DNA from: Mactra quadrangularis
Lineage: Eukaryota; Mollusca; Bivalvia; Venerida; Mactridae
DNA: 64,000 bases
Assembly (NCBI GenBank): GCA_025267735.1
Contig: CM046307.1
Location: 60,321,395 to 60,385,394, forward strand
Direction: 5' to 3'
Below are positions 40,101 to 52,100 of this stretch, in pieces. The notes under the pieces were generated by a model. That model was given only the letters and a program-made list of their open reading frames with translations. It searched no databases and was not told the origin of the DNA. The first letter of the stretch is position 1; the number at the start of each line of letters is the position of its first letter. Made by a program: the position numbers and the translations under genes.

Positions 40101-43100
40101 GTGTCCGGTTGCCCGGGACAACCAAATTCTATGTCGGGCTACCAAAAATTTCTTCTGGGCAACCAACTTTCTACAAACAAGATACATGTGTATAGTACTA
40201 GCTGCTAAAATGATCTTTTTTGGGCAACCACTTTCATATCCTAATTTCGTAGACTGTGAATATGTCATTTTTTAACGTATCATTATTTGATCCAAGTTCC
40301 AAGAGCTTGTTGCACATCCGATGGTAATATAATTAGCCAAGCACTTTGGTATCAACATCGATTTCAAGAATGATCAACAATGTACACCAACACCGAACAT
40401 TTGCCTACATACAGCTGAATATGGAAATGTTAATATAAATCTTATGTCAGACGACCGTATGATCTTGTCCTCAGGGTGAGCGGTCGTGGCTCCTCAGGGC
40501 TCTCTTGTTTATTACTGCGCTATTTTGACCAAGCACAGTAGAACATACATACGTTATAGTGATTTGAGAGTTCCAAGTACTATTTTAATATTTAAATTTC
40601 AGCCAGAACCAATTACTGGTTCCAGTCGTATGAAAAGTGGATCAGCAACCAAAATTATACTTGAGTCCATGTGCGCATGCGCTCTGATAAAAGTATACAA
40701 TCCTGAGTCTAAATTGTAAGTACATGTACAATATATTTCACTATTTAAAGGGTATAAATCTATAACTGTGGTGCTTTTCACAAAAATTCTTAAGAAAAAA
40801 ATCTTCGTAAGTCAAAAGCAAGAAACATTGATAATACGCTCCTTTTTTACTTATCAATTCTAAATATTGTAGAATTGTGTAGGATTGTGTATACTTTTTT
40901 GAATATCATATCATAGATATGCTTATTATCCGTCCGAGTTTAAAGTGCTAATTTTAAGAAACTGACTGACGAAGATTTTTTTCGTTAGAATTTTGTGAAA
41001 AGCACCACTGATTAATTGCATGTATATGCAATAAATTCCAAAATTTATTAATGTTAATTAATCGCCCATTCTAATGATAAAAGCGTGACGATTTTGTTTT
41101 GGTAAAAATGTATGTCTGTGATTTAATACACAATAGATGATCGTATAAAAATATTGAAACATAGAATAGAAATTTATCTATGTATATAATGAAATGAAAA
41201 AGTTTGCCTAGTAAAGCCGAATAAACAGGATTTGTATGATTTTGTGTTTGTCATCACTTTTTCTTCTAAGGTCGTTCTTACTAGTACATGAATTGTAAAC
41301 TTGTATATTATCAGATATAGATATTATACACACTTTATAAAAAATCAAAGCGCTGAAGGCACTAAACTTGTTCGGGTTTGAAAAGTGATTGTAAGCTAGA
41401 TTTCATGCTCCAACAACATGTGTACACAAAGAATAGTTTTGTTTGTTTGATAGAAAACATATTCATATTGAACGAGTAGTGATTGAATTACACCAAAACA
41501 AGAGCACAATTCAATTACTTCATGTTTATAGTTATCATTCATGCACATTTATTCTTATGTAACTGTATGTAAAATAATAAACAAAACTCCACTTTTTAGA
41601 TATCATTCGAAGTCATTAACTACGATCTTTAAACTTTTCTATTACATAGGACAATGTAACATCTCTTCTGCCTACCAGCACACAAAACTGGTGACTGAAT
41701 CGTTGTACATAAACATTCTATTACATAAGACGTCGTAAAATTCTGCACTAAAGCACCACGCATTTGATGTAAAACATACGCTTAAATATAGTCCCAATTA
41801 CAAGCTGATTTCAGGGATTCTTGACGATCTTTTAAATTGCTACTCACTTATATACTGAGGGACTACTTCTGGATTCGGTAATTTTAAAATCGGCAAGGAT
41901 CTGAATTATGGTACATATATTTGTTCAGGACTGAACGTTCCGAACAAATAATAAGGAAATGTATATTTGTCATTCGATAACTTGAGATTATACAAAAATG
42001 GTGAACGTCTCTTTCGTTCTCAAAGGAAGAGTTACTGTGTAACCACAAAAGCGATGGTCATAAACTCAAGCGTGTATGCTCAAAATGAAATTTATTTACT
42101 TATTCAAAATTTAAGAGGCAAAGGAAACCCCTGAATATTAAGTACATTCATTTTATGCGTTTTATAATAATTATTTAAATACTATCTCTTGTTTGTACTT
42201 AGCACAAGTTATGAAATTTTGTAGTTATCAATAATTATAAAAATTGTAAAGCAGTTAGTTTTAAGGTTTAATTTTATTTTAGTTTTTATCACACGTGCTT
42301 ATCAGTTTTATGAAGTATTAAAGTACTTCAAAGTATCACCAATTGATCCTATCACACGATTTCAAAAGTTCAGCTTTTTAGTCTGGTGGTTTAATTGCAG
42401 CTCTGTTCATCAGTTCATGAAATGCTACAAAAACATCTGCAGCTGCGTGTACAAGAAAAGCAATGAATTAAGTACAGTTGTGGCGTCTGCTGGAGAAAGG
42501 TTTGTCTGTGTCTTGTTTTTTGTTGGTCGATTCATTAGTTATGGTTATTGATCAGAGCCTAGCTAAATTGAGAAAATTTATAAATAATAAATTGATAAAA
42601 ATTCTCCTAGCGGGATCTACACGTAACGCAGCCACATGACAAAGACGCGCCTTTATTTAGTCTACGAAATTAGTGGGTGTCCAGTTACCCGGGACAACCA
42701 CTTTTTAGTTCGGGCAACCAAGATTTCAAAAAAATCTACAATATACAGTTCTTGCAGCAAATCGACCTGTTCGGGCAACCACTCTCCTATCCTTATTTCG
42801 TAGACTGTTTATTGTTTTATTCGTCATAAAGTTCATCTCCTTGCTCTGAATTGGATGTTTTTATGTAGGGCACTGAAAATCATCCCACCCCTTAAATATG
42901 AAAATCATGTCGATATTAAATCATGCACTTTTTACATTTGCTGTGAATGCATATCTAATGAATCTCCAGACTACGCCTTCTTAAGATTAGTTTGATTAAA
43001 AAACCAATCAGTCGTCTGCTTTTTTCACGTGCCATATATTTGAATAAATGCTACATCACCTATTTATGAAACGTATTTTAATTACATTTCACATAACGAT

Positions 43101-46100
43101 GATATAAAGATAATTAGCTTTTAACCCTTTTAACAAATTCTTTAAATGGGTTTGTTCTTTTAAGGACATAGCTAACCGATCATCCGATTTGAAACATTTC
43201 AATGATTTTTGGTGAATTATTTTTGTCGCGTATGTAAGACACCAGTTATTAGCATGAACTTTGATACACTTTCACAATGTATAGCTGAGAATAAATGATG
43301 ATATGTATGAACAGTCAAACCACACGAATTATGTGATATTGGTTTATCTCTTAGTTGGTAAAATTAGTGTGATAGGGGTTTATCACTTGACCAGTATGCT
43401 ACTTCTCGGACCGTGTGATATTGATTCATCACTTTTTTAGTTAAATTAGTGTGATAGGGGTTTATCACTTGACCAGTATGCTACTTCTCGGACCGTGTGA
43501 TATTGATTCATCACTTTTTTTAGTTAAATTAGTGTGATAGGGGTTTATCACTTGACAAGTATGCTACTTCTCGGACCGTGTGATATTGATTCATCACTTT
43601 TTTAGTTAAATTAGTGTGTTAGGGGTTTATCGATTGGTCCATATGGTGCTCCTCGACTCAGGTGACTTTGGTGTATTACTTAGAGTTTGAAACTACATGA
43701 GTCATTTAAAACCGCATCTAATCTAACTTAAAAAATTGATTGAAAGTTGCAGTTCCAATAGTTATATTTATGTTATCGCGATTCAATGAAAAACAAGATT
43801 GTCTTTTTGATGAAGCAAAATAATCGTTGTTTGTCTCTCCATACATTACTTTATTTCATACCAATTTATTTGCGCTTGATTCTGAAACAAGTTTCTTCTA
43901 CTTGGATTAATCACTCTTGAACCTGCTTCATGTTCCTCTAGTCAGCTAGTCAAGATTTCCTGCTTAGAGAAACAACCAGGTAGGTTATGGCCAAAGCGAA
44001 ACTGGCTAACCAACTGTTACTGGCGCAAGTTCGTACCCCATTTTTATACATTGAAAATATCATTAATTTATTTTGTATTTGCTGTAGTCTAAAATCTGGT
44101 GGAAAGATTTACTACTTAGGAAATGACAGTTTAGCTTTAATGGGATTGATAGACGCTTCAGAATGTCCACCGACCTATGGTGCAGGTATGTTATAATAGA
44201 ACATTTTTTAGAACATAATCCTTATTGTATAAACACAGGTTGCATTTATATAAAGTAACAACATGTGAAATAATTGTTAATGATTTAAAGAATACAAATT
44301 TGATATAGAGTTACGAGGAATTACAATGTATAATAAAAAAGAGTAGGTATATATATATACCTTTTATGTATAATCAATGTTAATACATTAGAATAAATTT
44401 ATTTTCGAAATTCAAATAAAAGAGAGATGAATAACTGTAATACATGAATGAGAACACTTTATGAAAATATCGGATGAGTAATTAAATAATGTACAAATTT
44501 GCTAAGGTGTATAAGTACGGCTTTTTCTTTAACATTAATTAAATCTTTAAAGTTTCTTAAACTTGGATAAATATAAATATAATAAATACAAATATATCAC
44601 ATCCTACAGAGGGTGATAAAACGGAATGTTTACCCGAGACATGTAATGTCAACAGAGGCTTTAGCCGAGGTCAAGGGTGAATACTCCTTTCTATCACCCT
44701 CTGTAGTGTCGCATAGTCGCTTTCATATAGCAGTATATTAACAACCCAGGTTACAACAGTACAACACAATCAGTTAACAAGTTAAATGTTCATTCTAACT
44801 ACACATGTAAATTTATATCAAATGTCATGATTGTTAGGTAGCCAAACATACGAGTACAAACATCTATAGTCTACGGTACCTACGCCTTATGTCCAGCATG
44901 GACCTAAGGTTCTGACTAATGACTTCACAAGGTTCATTGGCTCGACTGAGCAATGATCCCTGAGATGCAATACATTTTATACAGTTGAGTTGACAGCTCA
45001 ACACGTGTCCAGATATCAATCATAATTATATAAGCAGACGTTCACATTAATCATATGTAATCAGACATAATATGCACTTAACTTAAATGATTACATAACA
45101 GTAGGATATGATATTTGATTTATTACATGTATACCGAACAACAAAAGTCAGGAATTGTTAACAATTTCATCGGCACAAACCGTTTGATTTTATCTTTTTT
45201 ATTTGCTTCTGAACTTGAAGACGTTTGGTAAAAAAACAAGCGTCTGGGTAAGGGAGATAATTCAAATTGAATGGCTAAAACTCGGGCCCAGGTTTTTAGC
45301 AAAATCCAACGCAGTGGTCTTTTATCGCTTTAAGCGGGCCGATAGGTGATTTCAAGCGGACCGATAAGTATTGTTAAGAGGGTGACATTATACACTTATT
45401 TCATGGGTAGGGTGTTTGGGGAACAGTCAAAACTATTTTCCCGAGGTATCAGGGACAACTTAAGAACTGTTGCCCGAGGCCGTTAAGCTGAGAGCAACAG
45501 TTCTTATTGTTGTCCCTGATACCGAGGGATAATAGTTTTGACTGTTCCCCAAACACCCATGCAATAAGTGTTTTATTACCTAATGCAAGTACAGATATAA
45601 CATGGCAAAAAAGATAGTTTCAGAAGCGGATGACATTACGTGAGCTTCGTGAGTCCGCGACATATCGTAGATATTTTCAACAGAATTTACTTTTTTCTAC
45701 TTTTCGTTTGGCAAACTCCTCACAGTGCTTACGTCACGCTTTGCTACTTTATTGATTTGATAAAGGGAGATAACCGCTGTGGGGAGTTTGTTCGTTTGGT
45801 AACTCTAAAGACGCTTGCAATGATCTCGCTCATTGGACGCTTGGAGTTTTTTTAATGCGGTTACTTCCCTTGGCACTGCACTCTATGAAACAGTTCGCAC
45901 GTGAGGGCAACAGTTCGCACGCGAGGGCAACAGTCAAAACTGTTTCATGCGCAGTGGCGTTGCGCAATAAAACATAACAGGTTTAATCCAGTTTCACTCA
46001 GAATAGTTGAAAAACAGTTAAAAATAGCAAATTGACATTTATATAGAGCATTAGGTAATAATACGGGTTGTTACCCGGTGACGTCACATTAGGCAGTAAA

Positions 46101-49100
46101 GAAATCACGTGAGGTATAATAATTTATGATGTACTATGATTATACAATATTACGCTTCATTATTATCCTTAATGAAAAATTACCATAGACCTACATTGTG
46201 ATCTTAATGAAAATTACCTACACGTGAGGTTGTTATTGTGAAAAATATTCTTTAATATATTTATATAAGTTTTTCCTGTATACTTTTATCATCTTTTACG
46301 AATACATGTATGTAGTTGTTTTTACTTTTTTGCTAAATTAGTTTCCATTTGTACTAGAAAAATGTTTAAAACTGTTAAAAAAAAACACATCGTTAAAACA
46401 TGTTTTTCTAAGAAGAAAACAATGAACTTAATCCAAAATAGCGGAACGGTTGAACCTACAAGTACCAACCGAAAGTTTGGAGACATTTTCATTTTGTAGC
46501 CTTACTGAATAGCTCTTATCTAAAATTTGATAACTGTTTATTTTGAAATTACTTTTAGTTTTGCTTTACTACTTGGTTTACGTTATACATGTAATTATAA
46601 CTGAGACTACAAAAATAGTATAAAAGCTAAGTTTTGGAAAATAATTACAATAAACATGGTTTTGGAAGCGTTGGGATGTCAGATGCTGAATCTTATAAAT
46701 GTGTTACATTCATGTTTATTTTTATAATTTTATCACTAACCATACTTAAATATATTAAAAATAATGATTCTACTGAAAGAATCATAAAAATGCAAGAATT
46801 GTAGTAAATTTCATTTGTCTCCAAACTTTTGGTGGGTACTGTATACAGTTTTGTACCCACTAAAACCACAAACGACAAGTTATTACATGTTATACATTTA
46901 TAACGAGCATGATGTGGGCGATTATAGAATAACTGTTAAAACAATTTTACAGATAAAGGACAAAAACTAAATTGTTGTGTGAAAAGTTCTTTTAGTATAG
47001 TTTTGGTGAACATTTGTCTGTTCTGTTCTGTTCTGTTCTGTTCTCATTATCAAGACAGTCTTGGTGTTCCATACTCAATCTACCAATTTATATCAAGTGA
47101 CATGATTTCAGTACTTTCTTTTCTGAATTTTTATTACATGTACTTATAATGTTAAATTACATGTTTTTTCTCCTTTCCTAAAAAGGGCTTGACGATGTTC
47201 GAGGGTTTGTCCATCAAGGATATGACACATTAAAGAATAGTGAAGGAGACCTTTCTAATCTTGTACGTATTGTTGTTAAGTATTGTTTTGGCATTCAATT
47301 AATTTCCTTTTAAAATAGTAAAAAATATTTCTATTGTTTCTATCCATCGCTTATATGAAATGACCAAGATATTGATTTGAACATTTACACATCTTACAAT
47401 GTGAGCGTTATTTATGCTAGGTGTAATCACAGTTTTTAGCGAGTAACAATACCTCAGAATGGCATAGGGTGTTTTAGTGAACGACAAATTATTTTTGCGA
47501 ACAATTTATGACTTTATAGTACATGTATAGCCAGAAACATGGTGTCCACTACCGTACTGGAAATGTGCCCTTGACTATTTAACAGATGTTTAATAACACA
47601 AAGCGCGCTTAAATTCTTTATAAAATGATACTAAGACAGTTGCTTACCTATTTAAGTAAACCGTGATACATGTACGAACCGAACTGTATCTTACGTACCG
47701 CGGTTCGAACTGAACCGTGAAGTTAGCGGACTGTGACAGCCTTAGTTATTTGCCTACGTTTTCGACTTTAGAAAGTTCGGCGGTGGTACACACTGATCAG
47801 TATTATTTTTTTACAGGGACAATATTTCAGAATATCTCTGGAGAGTTTTAAGTCTGATATAGTAACTACCGATAAAGATACCATCATTGTTTTAAATTCA
47901 GGTATAGTCTATTTGGTTGCTCTTAATGTTTGTATCGCTCAATTGTTGTTACTATATGTATGTCATATAAATTGAACATATTAATGATGTTCAGCTGATG
48001 ATGTTCCTTCCTAAACTCAATCATGTCTTTGAAATTATTATTATAATGGCAGGAATATTTCCGAACTAGCATATCACTTTTTAGTTTTGTCAAGTCTATT
48101 TCATCATGTCAGATAAACATTGCTGGTTTTGTTTATTTGGATTTTACAACACCGTTTGTCTAGAATCTAAATCATCATTATCTGATATATAATGTATACA
48201 TATGAAGTGCATTGTATATTTATGTCTCGGAACCGTTACGATGGCTATGCATCTACACTTGTAGCCAGGTTTCCTACCAGTAATTGTTATCCTTCTGGAA
48301 CAAGTTAACTACTTATCCTATATATATGGAAGGAAAACGTTATTTTTGTCAAATTTCATAGAATGGCATGACCTACGACGACTAGGAGCGCTCTATGGTA
48401 ACGGCGAACGTTAGAAAAGAGAAAACGATACCAATTAGAAAAAAGACAGCCTACCTTTCGTCATTTGAAGGTTCCGCTGTTTTGGTATCAATCTCCCTCT
48501 TGTAACAAACACGGTAACCATACAGTAAATACTCAAGCCCAGATAGACCAAGATTTAAAAATGTTCCCATGGTTTGATGAGTGTTACTCGGAGGGCATAC
48601 ATTCTATACCAAAATTGGTCAACAATTGTTTCCTAATTTTCTACGGTCGTTCCCTCTCCTAGCAATTTTGTAAAACAAGTAGAACAGTTATCAGTCGCTG
48701 ACGGAGCTATGCGCGTAGTAACTGGTTAACAGCTAATTTCAGGGATTAAGCCTTTCCACAATCGGTAAGTTGGTTGACTGACTGGTGTTATATGACCTAT
48801 ACAATGTGTTGTTACAGCGTTAAACCCAGCAAATATCCCAATACCATGTAGCTAAGTGCATAAATTATTCAAGTTTCTAAATTGACCTAAATTGACCTTG
48901 TTTTATTACAGAGAAACATTTGAATGTTCCATCATCATGCTTTGTCAATAGGGGCAGAAAAATATTGATAACGTTTGAAAAGGTAAAACTTTTGTTACAA
49001 TGAGTTAATGTTTGTCATTGATTGGAACTTAATGTTTATTGTTTGTCTTTTGGTCCTATTCACAAGAGTTGTCACTTTACGGTAAAAACATCATTTAATT

Positions 49101-52100
49101 GGTTGCAGAATGTACTATGGTTAAATTGATATGATGCACCAGAGCATGTTCAATTATTACTTATATTGCTTATAAAAACAACATGTAAATGCTTGTAACG
49201 ATATGATTTCGTGATTTGTTTATCAAAATTGATACTGTTTATTTTTTTATACCGTACAGACCATGAATGTAATCAATGCGTTTATAAATATGCTCCTTAT
49301 CTAGAACTCATTTTTTGAATTTGTAGGTTGATACAACCCATTTTGACCAAACACTTCATTTAGAATTCCCAAATGAAATAAATGAATTAATTGGTTCAGA
49401 GATACAAGAAGTAGCCAATCAGATGCTTAGAGAGATTGCAGTTAAGTGGTGTTTAAATGCCATCACAACCGGTGCTCATATAATTAAAGGAAAAGTATAC
49501 CGTAACATCATGATAGACGTGAGGGTTAGGTGAGAACAATCTTGGTTTATAATTCAACCAAATAAAGATGTATGTATGGATTTGATGATAAGTGCATACA
49601 AAAGCACTTTGTCACATGGGGTGGATTTTTGCATTCGTGTTGATGTATGACCAAAGTAATAATAATCATTATATATGTTCATTTTTAATAAGGCTGTTTC
49701 TTTCCATTTACTGCTGTTCACTTACGTACGAGCATCTATCGCATCATTTTTTATCACTAGCCCGATTTATTATGTTACATCGTAGGGAACAAACTAGCCC
49801 GACATTTCAATAGCTTGATATAGTTTACTATTTAAAGGCTTAGGACTAGTGGTTTGAGAAAATTACTGTGCGAATTCCCATTATTTATATGCACATACAT
49901 ATTTGCAGATCATTTCGGTAGCCAGTAAAAGTATATTTTTCATTGTTTCTTGTCTACTATAAGCGTTTCAAGGTGTCCCTATTTTATGTTGCCATGACTT
50001 CGAATGTTTGTTTTATAGACTTATTGACTATTTTATTAAACCCCCATTATCAAAAGTATCACGGTTTTTTGGACTACACAGAAAATAGACATTTATCTAT
50101 ATCAAACACCTCCTATAACAAGATTTTTAATAAATGCAAATATTGCTTATATGTGTATGGTTAATTAATGCATTTTAAAGTTAAAGTAGATCGAAACCGA
50201 AAGTAGACTTTGGTTGTCAATTTTGGTTGACATAATAGTTTTGATCACAGTATTTTTAAGATGAAGTCATATCATTGAAAAAACTTACTCCAAACTGTAA
50301 AATCATTGTGACTCGGTATACTCAAACATTAGCAAATAAATGAATGCTCTTACACAAGTATCCCACTTTTTTCAAAAAAATGAACGCTTGGTCAAACTTG
50401 AATTTAGAAATCAGAATGGTTTGAACTGTTTATTATGTCTCTACATGTTATACTTTGATAACTTCTTGGTTGTAAAAGAGTTTTCAAGTCTAGTGTTAAT
50501 GAATATATCTTCATATAGTGGCTCTTATTTATTTTATATTTGTAGCAACAACAAGTTATTTCATCGAGCAGTAGGAATTCTAGAAGTAAGTGTAAATAAC
50601 TGATACATATTTTATCTTGATCGTAAGTACTTTCTTAATTGTTAAAAGATTTTGTACATAATAACGGTTGTACACATTGTATAATTTCTAATATCTATAA
50701 AATGCTTACCAATGTAATTTGTCCCTAAAAACACTGGCGTGCCTTAGCTGACTTGTAAAGGCATTAGTGATTATTTTTGCTTAATTTAATGGCAAGTTTA
50801 GAACAGTTTAACTGACTGGAACTTCCGTCCTTTATTCTATGTTAAGACGCCGTGTTTACACAAATACTAGGATTCAACATTAAAATTCCATTTATTTCAG
50901 AGGTTAGGTAAACTAACAAAGTCTGTAGCTACAGATTATTTGTTGAGATCAATATACGACATAGATGAAGTAACAGAAGACATAACAAACAGATCAATTG
51001 CTGAACATATAGCTATTGCCACCGATAAAGATAAGGTAATCAACGCACTGAAAACACTGACTGGGCGGTTTATTTAACGTGAGGAACAGAGTTGGGGACA
51101 TTCAAATGTATAAAATGATAAGAGTGGGTTTTTTTCCAGATAGTAGGCCCTAACATTGGACCGACTTGATTTGTTAGGGCGGTTTACGAACCGGCGTTTA
51201 CCGATCACCGATCGGCTTGCACGGGTGTGAACTATGAATCAAAATTTCCGGCTAACTAAAATGGCATCAATACCTGTGGCTGTGGTTGTGTCACAAATAA
51301 TTAGCGAAGTAATGATAAGTGATAACGAGGATGATGATGCATTACTGTTGCAGCAGGTCGCATTTCAAGCAGTGCTTATAAAAAATTAGTATTTAGACGA
51401 TAAATTTATTATTATTTATAAAAATGGTTCCCCTTGTGGCCAATTTTCAGCCATATTTGTCACACGCTCGCAGTTAGCCGCTCAAACGTAACCGGCGAGT
51501 TCGGCATACGACAGCTAGTGATTCCGGCTTAATCTCGGAACAAAATTAATAAAGTGATTTGCTGGTGCCCGTTCGGGAAAGACGTACGCCGGCTTAAGCT
51601 GCCCTGGCAAATCAAGTCGGTCCACTGAACTCTTAAAATCGTTCAAAAATATAGCTGTTACCATGGTAACATTTTATTTAATTGTTTCACACATTCAACT
51701 TTTAGAATTTACAAATCTTTGAGTCATATACTACAACTTTATGGCAAGGATATCATTATAAGACAACTGAAGTTAGGGCATTCTAGCTTCACAATTTTAA
51801 AAATATCTTAAACAGCATTGTTTATCCATTAGCTGCTCCGAAGTTGAGAAAATTGAAATGTTTTGTTAATGTGCATTTTATTACTGATATTTGAAGAGAT
51901 TTGATATTGATGATTTTTGGCCTGATTACATGCACTAGTATTCCAATAAGCTGGTAGCCATATTAAAAATTTCTATTTGCTAAAAATATCTCATAGTAAA
52001 TAAACATTTAGCATTGGTTAAACTGACTATATAGATTAAGAAAGGCATACATTTTAGCCAATTATTCTTTTCTTTTTTCAGGTTGTTCCCGTCGCTCTTG

